DNA from: Alphaproteobacteria bacterium
GTDB taxonomy: Bacteria; Pseudomonadota; Alphaproteobacteria; JAGPBS01
NCBI GenBank assembly: GCA_018063245.1
Contig: JAGPBS010000017.1
Span: 1-39,791 of the forward strand
Length of the DNA: 39,791 bases
Reading direction: 5' to 3'
In this document: in pieces, positions 27,480 to 36,730 of the stretch
Layout: every line of letters starts with the position of its first letter
How positions within the stretch are numbered: position 1 is the first letter of the stretch
Notes under the pieces: generated by a model
Told to the model about the DNA's origin: nothing
Seen by the model: only the letters and a program-made list of their open reading frames with translations
Database searches by the model: none
Position numbers and translations under genes: made by a program

Positions 27480-28292
27480 ATGGCAGTAGAAGGATTTTAT
27501 GCGCAATATTGTGAAGATTTGATTCTCTCCATTGTTTTTCAAGGTATAAAACAAGGACATTATGTTGATGTCGGCGCGCATGATCCTGATGTTGATTCAG
27601 TTACAAAGTATTTTTATCTGAATGGGTGGCGCGGGATCAACATTGAGCCAGTTCTCCGACATTATCAAAAATTGTTAGAGGTTCGGCCGAATGATATTAA
27701 TTTAAATATTGCTATCGCTGATTCATCAGGAGAAGCCCTTTTTTCAATTTTGTATCCCAAAGGGAGCAAAACAGCAGATGGTCTTTCAACTTTTCATCCA
27801 GCCGCATTACCTTCAGTGATTCTTGACCAATTCGTTATAACGCCGATCACGGTTCAGACTCAAAGGCTCGATCAGGTTTTATCTGAGCATCCTTTGGATG
27901 CGATTCATTTTTTGAAGATAGATGTTGAAGGCGCTGAACGTGCTGTTCTAGAGAGTATCGATCTTGCTCGATTCAGGCCATGGGTTATGGTTATTGAGGC
28001 GACAGAGCCCATGACAAATATTCGTTCCGATCACAAATGGAACAATATATTGATTGAAGCAGGCTATGTGTTTAAGCTATTTGATGGGCTTAACGTTTAT
28101 TATGTGGCACATGAGCATGATATTGCTCTCAATGATTTGTTTCAAGAGGCTTACGCGCGCATTGTTCATTTAAATCGTGAATGCCGCTTGCTACCTGGTG
28201 AGCCTGTGTTTTCTTTTGAAACTGTAAACTATGTTGAGTGTAATTTATGGATGATCCTTTTGTTTTCTCTGGTTTTCAATGAAAAATTATGA
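27480..28292 (+). CDS. FkbM-family SAM-dependent methyltransferase
   Basis: The 270-residue protein has the Rossmann methyltransferase opening GHYVDVGAHDPDVDSVTKYF (about 27-46), the NGWRGINIEP acidic strand, and the hallmark HFLKIDVEGAERAVLES (about 142-158). FkbM enzymes O-methylate sugars or small molecules; many bacterial copies act on surface glycans. No glycosyltransferase genes are next to it, so the substrate is not suggested by context. AGAGAGCAGG precedes the ATG. It is divergent from plsY and 49 bases upstream of rnc. Reading on into rnc is possible. Confidence 0.88.
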   Translation: MAVEGFYAQYCEDLILSIVFQGIKQGHYVDVGAHDPDVDSVTKYFYLNGWRGINIEPVLRHYQKLLEVRPNDINLNIAIADSSGEALFSILYPKGSKTADGLSTFHPAALPSVILDQFVITPITVQTQRLDQVLSEHPLDAIHFLKIDVEGAERAVLESIDLARFRPWVMVIEATEPMTNIRSDHKWNNILIEAGYVFKLFDGLNVYYVAHEHDIALNDLFQEAYARIVHLNRECRLLPGEPVFSFETVNYVECNLWMILLFSLVFNEKL

Positions 28293-28341
28293 TAGATTAT
28301 TGGTTATGATTTTCAATATCTAAATGAATTGATTCCCGAAA

Positions 28342-29085
28342 ATGAGTAGAGATTTTAAAACATTAGAAGAGCGGATTGGTTACCAATTCCAAAATAAAGA
28401 CATTTTAAAGCAGGCTTTTGTTCATCCGAGTATGATCGGGACGTTGACATCTGCTGTGCCAAAAACATCGAACTCAAAATCGCAAGGCGATAAATTGCTC
28501 CCGCACTATTCATACGAAAGAATGGAGTTTTTGGGCGACCGCGTTTTGGGTCTTCAAATGAGTTCTTGGCTTTTTGAGATTTTTGCTCATGAACCTGAAG
28601 GACGTCTTGCAAAGCGTTTTTCAGCGCTTGTCAAAACGCAGACACTTGCCTCAATTTCGCGTGAGCTTTCACTCGTTGATTTTGTTTTGCTCAGTCCTGG
28701 TGAATTGCAGGTGGGAACGCCTCAAAATGAGAGCTTTCTAGCCGATATTTGTGAAGTTTTGATTGGCGCACTTTATCTTGACGGCGGGATTGATATTGTT
28801 CAATCATTCGTCAGGCGCTTTTGGAAAGATATTGTTGAACAGGATTTAAACATTGAGATGGATCCAAAATCGGCATTGCAGGAGTGGTGCCAAGCTTCAA
28901 ATCTTGGATTGCCAGTGTACGAGACAAAAAAAGTTGAAGGATCTCAACATGCACCTTTTTTTACGGTGTCAGTGAAGGTTCCTGGTTTTACAGAGGTATC
29001 AGCTAAAGATAAATCGAAAAAAGCCGCAGCCAAAAAAGCAGCTGAACTCATGATGCTTTCTATTTCTAATAAGGATAAATTATAA
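28342..29085 (+). CDS. rnc: Ribonuclease III
   Basis: RNase III cleaves double-stranded RNA in rRNA and mRNA processing. The 247-residue protein has the signature YERMEFLGDRVLG with E62 and D66, and DICEVLIGALYLDGG with D135 and E138: all four metal-binding acidic residues are present. A dsRNA-binding domain occupies about 175-243, ending in the Lys/Ala-rich helix. An extra polar loop of about 20 residues (about 37-56) sits before the signature. The ATG at 28342 is the only start after an in-frame stop, yet it has no ribosome site. The last base of the stop is the first base of the era ATG, so the two are translationally coupled. Confidence 0.96.
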   Translation: MSRDFKTLEERIGYQFQNKDILKQAFVHPSMIGTLTSAVPKTSNSKSQGDKLLPHYSYERMEFLGDRVLGLQMSSWLFEIFAHEPEGRLAKRFSALVKTQTLASISRELSLVDFVLLSPGELQVGTPQNESFLADICEVLIGALYLDGGIDIVQSFVRRFWKDIVEQDLNIEMDPKSALQEWCQASNLGLPVYETKKVEGSQHAPFFTVSVKVPGFTEVSAKDKSKKAAAKKAAELMMLSISNKDKL

Positions 29086-30005
29086 TGACAGATTCACCGA
29101 TTCATGATGGCCAAAAATTTGGATTCATTGGCATCATGGGCCCGACCAATGCCGGAAAATCAACCTTTTTAAACCGCGTATTGGGACAAAAAATTGCAAT
29201 TGTAACGCCAAAAGTTCAAACAACCAGAAATAGAATTCTGGGCATTAAGAATACAGGCAAAACACAAATAGCCTTCTTCGACACGCCTGGCTTGTTTAAC
29301 CCGAAACGTCTTCTTGATGAAGCAATGGTCGGAACAGCCTGGAATAGTATCGATGGTGTTGATCTTGTGTTGTTTTTCCTGGATGCAACAGAAAAACGGT
29401 ATTATGGAGCTGAGTTTTACCAAGAGATATGGGATAAGTTCAAAAAATTCCCGGGGAAAATTGCATTGGTTCTTAATAAGGTTGATGCAGTTAAAAAAGA
29501 GCGTCTTTTAGAGCTTACAACTGAATTGAATGGTTATTATCCTTTTTTCGCAAATTATATGATCTCAGCTTTAAAAGGCGATGGTATTGATGAGCTGTTG
29601 GCTTCTTTAACAGAAAGATTGCCAGAAGGGCCTTGGATGTATGATGACAATCAAATTACTAATTTGCCAAAGCAGCTTTTTGCCGCTGAAATCACACGTG
29701 AAAAGCTCTATTTAAAATTACGTCAGGAGCTTCCTTATGCTTTAACGGTGCAAACTGAAAAATGGGAAGATCGTCCAGATGGGTCCATTAAAATTGACCA
29801 AGTGATTTATGTCTCTAAAGCAAATCACAAGGGTATTATTTTGGGGCATCAAGGGCAGGGTATTAAGGAAATTGGGCGTCTGGCGCGTGAAGAATTGTCT
29901 CATTTATTAGAGACACCTGTTCATCTTTTCTTGTTCGTGAAAGTGAAAGAAAAGTGGGATCAGGATAGAGCCTTGCTTGAAGAGATTGGTATCGATCTCA
30001 AGTAG
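29085..30005 (+). CDS. era: GTPase Era
   Basis: Era is a GTPase that binds the 3' end of 16S rRNA and checks 30S maturation. The 306-residue protein has G1 GPTNAGKST (19-27), the switch TPKVQTTRNRILG, G3 DTPG (66-69), G4 NKVD (131-134), and a C-terminal KH domain (about 205-285) with the GHQGQGIKEIG loop. The ATG overlaps the rnc stop (TAATG). The gene is complete. The usual alphaproteobacterial partners lepB and recO are not adjacent; a Sel1-like gene follows 25 bases downstream. Confidence 0.97.
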   Translation: MTDSPIHDGQKFGFIGIMGPTNAGKSTFLNRVLGQKIAIVTPKVQTTRNRILGIKNTGKTQIAFFDTPGLFNPKRLLDEAMVGTAWNSIDGVDLVLFFLDATEKRYYGAEFYQEIWDKFKKFPGKIALVLNKVDAVKKERLLELTTELNGYYPFFANYMISALKGDGIDELLASLTERLPEGPWMYDDNQITNLPKQLFAAEITREKLYLKLRQELPYALTVQTEKWEDRPDGSIKIDQVIYVSKANHKGIILGHQGQGIKEIGRLAREELSHLLETPVHLFLFVKVKEKWDQDRALLEEIGIDLK

Positions 30006-30030
30006 GCTGTGAGAGTTTAGGAGAGTCCAA

Positions 30031-31761
30031 ATGAGTTATGTTGATATTGTTCAGGACATGATACCCCTGACTTTTTACCTCTATCGGTTCCAGGAAGGTC
30101 ATGAGCGACCTGTTCAGTGTAATTATTATGACTGTTATGCAGATGATATCAATTTACAGAACAAATCTTTGTTTCAAAGAGACATTGTTTTTCTCTCCAA
30201 AGATCAGAGGAGATTGTTGCCAGAGCATTTGGTTGTAAAAGGTTGGAAGCATTTTTTTAAAGCCATGACATTTTTTTTGCATGAAGCTGATTATCCGCCT
30301 TCAGTGCGATCAACGGAAGGGCGCGGAAAAAGGCCTAATATGCCTGAGGCGATCAGACGTATGCGAGAGCTTGCAACAGGTGGGATGAATTGTTTGCCGG
30401 CCCAGTATTTTTTAGCATCTTGTTACCAATTAGCGATGTTTGTGGATAGGGATATTGATCTGGCCTATGAATATAACGTTTTGGCAGCACAGCACAATTT
30501 CTTAAATGCGCAGCTGAAACTTGCTCAATTGTATTATCAAGAATATAATTTTCGCATGAAAAAGAGGGTTTATAGCGATACGCTGCTTGAAGTTCAAGAA
30601 AAGAGAAACAAGAATGCTGTTTTGATGTATCAGATGCATGTGGCAGATGCCATAGAAAAAACATCGAAGGATCATAATAAAAATATCACACAGATGCAAG
30701 ATATGTCGGATAAGGACATATTAGAAATGGCTGTCTATTATTACAAATTGGCTGATCAAAATACGATACATGTGAGAACAGATGAAATGGCAGTGATGAA
30801 GAGGCTTGCGCAAAAAGAAGCAAGAGAGCGCGATATGTCTTTTCAAGAAGTGAGTCGTAAATCGATTTTAGGTTCAGTTTTGTTTTGTGTAGAACACGCA
30901 ACATTGGATAATATTTCAAAAATTGTTCAGGTTTGGTTGTATGGGTTTAAAGATTGTTTTATCGACATCTATGAGGATCGATATAATAATAACTTAGATG
31001 CCCTTTCTTTAAGAGGAGGAGCTGATTTACTCTACAAAAATATGGATCTTCCATTTGATCTATTACCCAGAGAAACGCTCATTGATTTATTAGAAAAGCT
31101 TGCCAGCATTATTCATAAAGCAATGCATTTTGACCCGAACAATCTTATTTCAAGTGAAGAAGAGGTTTTAAAGTCATATCTTGAAGATCTTCCGGTGATG
31201 CCCAAAAAGAGTAAAAAGAAGAAAACGCCACCATCTAAGAAAGTGCAAAAACCTATTGTAACTGCTAAGCAAGTGCCATTGCCTAATCCTGTGCAGGTTG
31301 CAGAAGTTGTTATTCCAAAAGACATAAAGAAAGCCGCAGCTCCAGTGAAAAAAGTATTGAAGAAAGAAAAAGTTGTTCAGAATGAGATTGCAAAAAATCA
31401 CCAAGCAATCAAAGATATTTTGACAAAATTGGCAGAGCTTGAGGCAAAAATGCAGCATTATTATCTGGAGAAAAGTAAGCCAAATATGAAAAAGCGATTC
31501 CAGGCACTTTTTGATAAGGATGATATGTCCTTTCATGACGTTAACGATTTGCTGATCTATATTGCCGAGAGTGAAAATGGCTCAACAAGGCCTCTTTCAA
31601 GTGGGAATGGAATGAATCTTTTAACACTAGGTGAGTTTTCCTGTGGAGGGCATCGTCCTCATCATGGTGAAACAAATGTCGATCGAGGGGCTCTTACCTC
31701 CCTGAGGTCCGTTTTATCAAGTCATTATAGTGTTAAAATCCGTGGAGCCAAATTGATTTAA
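30031..31761 (+). CDS. Uncharacterised Sel1-like protein with Lys-rich linker
   Basis: The 576-residue protein has AGGAGAG well placed before its ATG and lies 25 bases after era, so it is probably co-transcribed. Residues about 100-180 contain two Sel1/TPR-like repeats (PAQYFLASCYQL and NAQLKLAQLYYQ). The middle (about 180-385) is helical and unrecognised. A Lys/Pro-rich linker occupies about 389-450, followed by a short coiled-coil-like helix (about 450-485). The last 75 residues hold GGHRPHHGETNVDRG and a helix. This tail weakly recalls small HicA-type RNA-binding domains, but the match is too poor to claim. No signal peptide or membrane segment is visible. Confidence 0.75.
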   Translation: MSYVDIVQDMIPLTFYLYRFQEGHERPVQCNYYDCYADDINLQNKSLFQRDIVFLSKDQRRLLPEHLVVKGWKHFFKAMTFFLHEADYPPSVRSTEGRGKRPNMPEAIRRMRELATGGMNCLPAQYFLASCYQLAMFVDRDIDLAYEYNVLAAQHNFLNAQLKLAQLYYQEYNFRMKKRVYSDTLLEVQEKRNKNAVLMYQMHVADAIEKTSKDHNKNITQMQDMSDKDILEMAVYYYKLADQNTIHVRTDEMAVMKRLAQKEARERDMSFQEVSRKSILGSVLFCVEHATLDNISKIVQVWLYGFKDCFIDIYEDRYNNNLDALSLRGGADLLYKNMDLPFDLLPRETLIDLLEKLASIIHKAMHFDPNNLISSEEEVLKSYLEDLPVMPKKSKKKKTPPSKKVQKPIVTAKQVPLPNPVQVAEVVIPKDIKKAAAPVKKVLKKEKVVQNEIAKNHQAIKDILTKLAELEAKMQHYYLEKSKPNMKKRFQALFDKDDMSFHDVNDLLIYIAESENGSTRPLSSGNGMNLLTLGEFSCGGHRPHHGETNVDRGALTSLRSVLSSHYSVKIRGAKLI

Positions 31762-31845
31762 AGGATGATTTTGCTTGCTTTCTGTCTCTAAAAACTTTAT
31801 AAAGAAGTAAGGAAAAATTAATTTTGTAAAGGCTGAGGAGTAATT

Positions 31846-32184
31846 ATGCCAAAAATTACATTTATTGACAATGATGCCAATCGTATTGATATTGAAGCGC
31901 CAGAGGGTCTTTCTGTGCTTGAGATTGCCCATATGAATAATATTGACTTAGAAGGCGCTTGTGAAGGCTCACTTGCTTGTTCAACCTGTCACGTGATTGT
32001 TGACCCTAAGTGGTTTGGGAAATTAGACGAAGCTTCTGAGGAAGAAGAGGATATGCTCGATTTGGCATTTGATCTTCAGGCGACATCTCGTCTAGGGTGC
32101 CAGATTATTATGTCACCTGAGCTTGATGGGATTGAAGTCTCTCTCCCAGCAGGGACAAGAAATATGCTGAAAGAAGCAAGCTAA
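31846..32184 (+). CDS. [2Fe-2S] ferredoxin, adrenodoxin/Isc type
   Basis: The 112-residue electron carrier binds one [2Fe-2S] cluster through four cysteines. Three are in [14 protein letters not shown] (C-x5-C-x2-C, about residues 39-48) and the fourth is in RLGCQI (about residue 85). The acidic helix with [10 protein letters not shown] is typical of the adrenodoxin/Fdx branch used in iron-sulfur assembly or P450 systems. GAGGAG is six bases before the ATG. No other isc genes lie in the window. A repeat element separates it from mnmA. Confidence 0.93.
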   Translation: MPKITFIDNDANRIDIEAPEGLSVLEIAHMNNIDLEGACEGSLACSTCHVIVDPKWFGKLDEASEEEEDMLDLAFDLQATSRLGCQIIMSPELDGIEVSLPAGTRNMLKEAS

Positions 32185-32256
32185 TACCAAGCGCCATTTT
32201 AAAATTCTAATTAGATATTGCCTTAATATCCTATTATCATTCCCGCCTTCTTCATT

Positions 32257-32350
32257 GTCATTCCCGCGAAGGCGGGAATCCAGTAAAAACGATAGTTTGT
32301 TCAAGTGGCGCATTGAGAGATTCCTGGACAACCGCCTTCGCGGGTGTGAC
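32257..32350. repeat. REP-like palindromic element between the ferredoxin gene and mnmA
   Basis: ATTCCCGC-GAAG-GCGGGAAT (32260-32279) is a perfect 8-bp hairpin in a GTCATTCCCGCG context. A decayed inverted counterpart ends with CCGCCTTCGCGGGTGTGAC at 32350. The preceding CATTCCCGCCTTC (32239-32251) looks like a further partial copy. Such GTCATTCCCGC palindromes are common dispersed intergenic repeats in proteobacteria. It is unrelated in sequence to the elements at 8578 and 22442. Confidence 0.7.
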
Positions 32351-32390
32351 AAACAAAGACGTAAAATTGACTTATTAGGACTTATTGTAA

Positions 32391-33548
32391 ATGAAAAACA
32401 GTCTAGGCTTTTTAAAGCCGCCATCTGAAACGCGTGTTGTTGTGGCCATGTCTGGCGGTGTTGACTCATCGACAGTGGCAGCGCTTTTGGCGGATGAAGG
32501 CTATGAAGTGATTGGTGTAACCCTTCAGCTCTATGACTATGGTGACGCTTTACGCAAAAAAGGTGCCTGTTGTGCCGGGATCGACATTTATGATGCCCGC
32601 GATGTTGCTGATAAAATAGGTATTAAGCATTATGTTTTGGATTATGAATCACGTTTTTCAAACGATGTGATGACTGATTTTGCAGATAGTTATTTAAAAG
32701 GCGAAACGCCCATTCCGTGCGTCAGGTGCAATCAAAAGGTCAAATTTAAAGATATGCTTGAAATGGCACGTGATCTTGGGGCCGATTGCCTTGCAACAGG
32801 GCATTATGTTCAACGTTTTGAGAATGATGAGGGTAGGGGGCAACTATTTAGGGGCGCTGATCCTCAGAAAGATCAGAGCTATTTCCTTTTTACAACGACA
32901 CAGGATCAATTGGATTATCTTCGTTTTCCGATTGGAGGTCTCACAAAAGACAAAACCCGCGCTTTGGCTGAAAAATATGGATTGTCTGTTGCAGATAAGC
33001 CAGATAGCCAAGATATCTGCTTTGTCCCAAATGGAAACTATGCATCAATTGTTCAGAAGTTAAGGCCTGAGGCGATTGTTCCTGGTGATATTTATCACGT
33101 TGATGGTCGTCTTTTGGGTAAGCATGAAGGCATTATTCACTTTACCATTGGTCAACGTAAAGGGATTGGTATTGGCGGCATTAAGGGCGAAAGCAAAGAT
33201 GCAGAGCCTCTCTTTGTCGTAAAGCTTGAGCCAGAGACACATCGCGTTATTGTTGGCCCAAAAGAGGCTTTGCTGCGCAAAAAAGTATTTGTACATGAAC
33301 TCAATTGGATCGGCGATCCGTTGCTTTTGACGCAAGCTAATGAGTTTGGAGCATCAGCTGACCTTCCGGTTGCGGTCAAAATTCGCTCTATTCAAGAGCC
33401 TTTGCCTGCGCGGGTGACAATCTATCCTGATCAGAGAGCTGTGATTGTCCTTGACGCTGAATTATCAGGCATTTCACCTGGTCAAGCGGCTGTGATCTAT
33501 GATGGTGATCGTGTTTTGGGTGGTGGATTTATCTCAAAGACTGAGTAG
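32391..33548 (+). CDS. mnmA: tRNA-specific 2-thiouridylase MnmA
   Basis: MnmA installs the 2-thio group on wobble U34 of tRNA for Lys, Glu and Gln. The 385-residue protein has the PP-loop MSGGVDSS (20-27), the nucleophilic Cys in CNQKVKF (C113), and the persulfide-carrying Cys in [11 protein letters not shown] (C210). The C-terminal beta-barrel domains follow. AGGA lies ten bases before the ATG at 32391. The stop is one base from the stop of the convergent Sel1-like gene. Confidence 0.97.
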   Translation: MKNSLGFLKPPSETRVVVAMSGGVDSSTVAALLADEGYEVIGVTLQLYDYGDALRKKGACCAGIDIYDARDVADKIGIKHYVLDYESRFSNDVMTDFADSYLKGETPIPCVRCNQKVKFKDMLEMARDLGADCLATGHYVQRFENDEGRGQLFRGADPQKDQSYFLFTTTQDQLDYLRFPIGGLTKDKTRALAEKYGLSVADKPDSQDICFVPNGNYASIVQKLRPEAIVPGDIYHVDGRLLGKHEGIIHFTIGQRKGIGIGGIKGESKDAEPLFVVKLEPETHRVIVGPKEALLRKKVFVHELNWIGDPLLLTQANEFGASADLPVAVKIRSIQEPLPARVTIYPDQRAVIVLDAELSGISPGQAAVIYDGDRVLGGGFISKTE

Positions 33549-33549
33549 T

Positions 33550-34194
33550 CTAAGATTTTATTGGTTCATTCATAATAATCTGTATAAAAGCATCAAAAAC
33601 CTGTTGAGAGCCCGGATCTCCGGCTTTGCCTCTTTCTTCGAGTTCGCCAAGTAGTTTTGTTACGATTTCTTGGTGCTGACCTTCAAGAGAAAAAGCAATC
33701 CCTTCAGCAAGACTGTCAAGTGATAGATTTTTAAATTGTGTTGCATAGATTTGAGTGAGGGCTTTTTGGGCATCCAGATTCTGATGACTGCTAGCCATAT
33801 TATAATATTTGATTGCTAAATCCAGGTTCTGTTGACTTTCATATTTCTGACCAAGCCATACTTGCGCTTTTGGATCATTGCTTTCAGCTTTGAAAGTCAT
33901 TTCTTCTATCAAGAGCCTTTCTTTTTCTCTTTCGCGTTTTTTTAAATCAGCGCGAATTTGAGGTTTTAATTGCTCTAGACGATTTTCCTTTTCACTTGGG
34001 CTTAGAGTGCGAGGCGGAATAGGACCATTGAGTCTTTGAGAAATTTTATCATCACTCATGTTTAGATGGTCAATATAACTATCTTTTTTACGAGCAACTA
34101 AACCTTGAGAGGTCGAATGTACTTTCTTGTTTTCAGTCTTTGGATGCTCAAGTGTATGGTCAGGTTTGTGGTTTTTTGGACCGGATATAGGCAT
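33550..34194 (-). CDS. Small Sel1-like protein, unknown function
   Basis: The 214-residue product starts at MPISGPKNHK, where GAGGAG is correctly spaced. The frame is open 21 codons further up, but that part covers the promoter. Residues 1-75 are polar and Lys/Pro-rich, 80-110 form a highly charged helix (LKKREREKERLLIEEM), and 112-165 hold Sel1-type repeats (AQVWLGQKYESQQNLDLAIKYYNMAS). No catalytic box is present. It lies next to two protease-Sel1 genes on the same strand and shares their repeat type and strong ribosome site, so it may be a stripped-down relative or a partner. Its stop is one base from that of mnmA. Confidence 0.75.
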   Translation of the reverse strand: MPISGPKNHKPDHTLEHPKTENKKVHSTSQGLVARKKDSYIDHLNMSDDKISQRLNGPIPPRTLSPSEKENRLEQLKPQIRADLKKREREKERLLIEEMTFKAESNDPKAQVWLGQKYESQQNLDLAIKYYNMASSHQNLDAQKALTQIYATQFKNLSLDSLAEGIAFSLEGQHQEIVTKLLGELEERGKAGDPGSQQVFDAFIQIIMNEPIKS

Positions 34195-34245
34195 TATCGC
34201 TCTCCTCTTTAAAACTGCTTTTACAGTATGGGCGTATCTACCTAA

Positions 34246-34251
34246 ATTATA
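34246..34251 (-). promoter_or_regulatory. Perfect -10 box upstream of the small Sel1-like gene
   Basis: On the minus strand TATAAT (34251-34246) lies about 50 bases before the ATG at 34194. No good -35 box is seen at 16-18 bases. The position supports separate transcription and the shorter protein start. Confidence 0.4.
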
Positions 34252-34319
34252 GTGCATTAATATAAAATTTAATTCACATTAATATCTTTATAGTAAATTA
34301 GGAAGGCACGCTAATAATG

Positions 34320-36584
34320 CTATGCTTTGGCCTTTTCCATTTCTTTGATCTCTTCCAATAGAGCAGATCTGTCTTTTTGGAAAAACTTTATATCTTCAGA
34401 GTCAATCGAATTGTACCAATAAAGTGCTTTATGAAGATCGCGAGGCAGAATGTTACCAGATCTGTAGGATTTAGCGAGTAAAGATTTACCATCTGTTGTA
34501 TCCGCTATTGTCATCAATGCATCTAGAAAGCTTTCAGGATTTTCAACAGGCACTTCTTTGTTCGCATACATATAGGCGATGAGTTTTGATGCTGTTTTCG
34601 AGCCGAGTAATTCAGCTGCCTTAAAATATTTTAAGGCGAGCCTTTTATGGGTATCAGATGCTTCGTCACAGGATCGAAGAGCCATAGCTGTTCTGACCAA
34701 TTCTTTTACTTTTTTTTCTCTGACGAGAATTGTGATGTTAACGCGTGCATATAAAACGCGTGCAAGGGGAGGTGATTGTTCACATGAAAAATAGTCGCGT
34801 GCTTTATAAAGATCGACTTCGAGTCCGTATTTCCCTATCATGTAGGCCAGACCTAGTTCATAAGAAACACGTGGATCTTTTTTAACTGCAGCTATTTCAA
34901 GCAAGAGTTTTATATATTCAGCGTGATTTTGATGCTGGGAATTATCATCTTTATAAAGCTCAGCCAGCCTATATTTGGCCTCATCATTCCCAAGGCTAAT
35001 TGCCTCTTTATAATAAAAAATAGCTTCTGGGATATTTTTGATGATTAAATCTGCATATTCGCTTTTTTCATAATCATTTCCCAGAGAGCAATAGATGTTA
35101 CCTATAATCTCTCTTTGAGAAGGGCTTGTGACTAGTTTTACTCTTGAGCCGTTTCTGATCAGTGATCTAAAGGTTTTTTCATCATCAATGCTTATGTCAA
35201 GTGCAGAGAGATCGATTTCAACAATTTGAGGATTTGTAAGAAGGGCTAAGGCCCCTTTATCGCTGATCTCTCTGACAATATCTGCGCTGAGCTTGAATGT
35301 GTCAGCATGAGCAGGAAAAGCTCTGTTGAAGAGATCTTCACCTAATCTTTCATAGAGTTGATTCACCCTCATAAGGTTTTGATGAAATTTAGGATCTGAG
35401 CTTATATAGTTGTTTTTTCTGTCTCTCTTTTCAAAGAAACTGAGCTCAAAGATTTCAGTTGTCATCTCACCGAAGTATCGAAGAGCAATATTTGTAAGGA
35501 GTTGTTCTGGGGTCTCAAAAGCGATCGCATGATAGCGATCGTCAAAATCCACTTCGTTTGATGTGTTATTTGAATCCATCAAATAATAACGATTCTCACG
35601 GAAAAGAATCGTGACGACATGAGCGCCCCTTATCCCTGTTGATGTCGGAAATTTCAGTATTGCCACATTACTTTCTTTCAAGTTTGAGCATAAAGAGCCT
35701 GCCAAATGATTGCATAGAAAAGTGCGCGCAGCTGATATGTGAATATTCTGTTTTACCTTGTAGTTTGTGCCTAAAATGCCTTGGATGTTTGTTTGTGAAT
35801 GAAGTGGAATGTTGCCTCTGTTCATTTTTTCAAGAACGGGCTCAGAAACCCACTCAGAAGCTTCATGGAAGCGTTGCTGCGCATATCGAAACATCTGGAA
35901 GAACTGTTTGATGTCATCTGTGAGCAGCATCCGTTTTTCATCTTCAGGTGTCAGGCCTTGCTTATCGCCATCATGATATTGACGGTAATTAAATCCTTGA
36001 GGGGGTTCAAAATGAATGCCGTCCCATTCGATAATTTTACGGGCTATGTCTCTATATTCACCAGTTGAGTCTTGATTGTTTTCAACTTCTAATGAGAGCT
36101 GTCCATAATATATTGAGAGGCCCTTGCAGTGGCCACGACTCAGGTCGTTCAGAATCTTTTGGATTGTTTCTTCATTGTAGGCAGGGTTTTCTTTTTGTAA
36201 TCCAGTCAGAAAAAGTTTGATTTTCGCTAGTATAGGTGTTTGTGACAAAATCAAACGGGGGGTAATATCGACTGGTTTGTTTTGAATGGTGCTCTTTTTT
36301 TGCCCCGTGAGAAAATAGCGTGCCTTTGAAGAACCCGCATCGATTGCTTGTTTAAAGTAATGAAAAGCTTTTATATATTGACCTTCGATTGTTAGGAGTT
36401 CTGCTGTTCTACACAGAGTAGGAACTGTCGATACAACAAGTTTTTCGCGTTTTAAATTTTTAATACGAATTGTTTGAGATGATGGTTTCACCCTCTGAAC
36501 AAGAGACTTGTCTTTTGAAGGAGTGATGGATGAATCAACAGATAGATTTGTGGCGTTTTGAGGTGCCAAAATAATTTTCGACAT
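34320..36584 (-). CDS. Putative C58-like cysteine protease with Sel1 repeats (paralogue 2)
   Basis: The 754-residue protein has one Sel1-like repeat already at about 59-95, then the protease-like region. Candidate catalytic residues are C153 in GHCKGLS, H322 in AHVVTI and D337 in YYLMDSNN, again with a 15-residue His-Asp spacing. The motif GDKQGLTPEDEKR (206-218) is shared with both paralogues. The linker at about 415-500 and C-terminal Sel1-type repeats (about 505-735) complete it. AAGGA precedes the ATG by eight bases, and a good promoter lies upstream. No signal peptide or membrane helix is seen. The match to the C58 family rests on order, spacing and local motifs; the Cys-His distance (169) is longer than in YopT or AvrPphB. 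Confidence 0.82.
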   Translation of the reverse strand: MSKIILAPQNATNLSVDSSITPSKDKSLVQRVKPSSQTIRIKNLKREKLVVSTVPTLCRTAELLTIEGQYIKAFHYFKQAIDAGSSKARYFLTGQKKSTIQNKPVDITPRLILSQTPILAKIKLFLTGLQKENPAYNEETIQKILNDLSRGHCKGLSIYYGQLSLEVENNQDSTGEYRDIARKIIEWDGIHFEPPQGFNYRQYHDGDKQGLTPEDEKRMLLTDDIKQFFQMFRYAQQRFHEASEWVSEPVLEKMNRGNIPLHSQTNIQGILGTNYKVKQNIHISAARTFLCNHLAGSLCSNLKESNVAILKFPTSTGIRGAHVVTILFRENRYYLMDSNNTSNEVDFDDRYHAIAFETPEQLLTNIALRYFGEMTTEIFELSFFEKRDRKNNYISSDPKFHQNLMRVNQLYERLGEDLFNRAFPAHADTFKLSADIVREISDKGALALLTNPQIVEIDLSALDISIDDEKTFRSLIRNGSRVKLVTSPSQREIIGNIYCSLGNDYEKSEYADLIIKNIPEAIFYYKEAISLGNDEAKYRLAELYKDDNSQHQNHAEYIKLLLEIAAVKKDPRVSYELGLAYMIGKYGLEVDLYKARDYFSCEQSPPLARVLYARVNITILVREKKVKELVRTAMALRSCDEASDTHKRLALKYFKAAELLGSKTASKLIAYMYANKEVPVENPESFLDALMTIADTTDGKSLLAKSYRSGNILPRDLHKALYWYNSIDSEDIKFFQKDRSALLEEIKEMEKAKA

Positions 36585-36638
36585 AATAATAGTCCTTGAA
36601 AAATAACTAAAAAATCAATATTTTATAAAATTTGTTTT

Positions 36639-36667
36639 TTTATAGCATAAAATAATATTTATTTCAA
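36639..36667 (-). promoter_or_regulatory. Strong candidate promoter of protease-Sel1 paralogue 2
   Basis: On the minus strand TTGAAA (36667-36662) and TATAAA (36644-36639) are separated by exactly 17 bases. This is the best promoter match in the region, about 55 bases before the ATG. It shows that paralogue 2 need not depend on readthrough from paralogue 3. Confidence 0.55.
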
Positions 36668-36730
36668 TAGTTATTTGCGATATGAAAAGGATATGGTTTA
36701 GATTTTTAGAAATTGATAGTTATTGAGCTC

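Noticed and set aside
31615-31761. HicA-type toxin domain at the end of the 30031-31761 protein
   Set aside because: The His-rich strand and following helix are suggestive, but the diagnostic GSHxxxxHP pattern is not cleanly met and there is no HicB-like partner gene.
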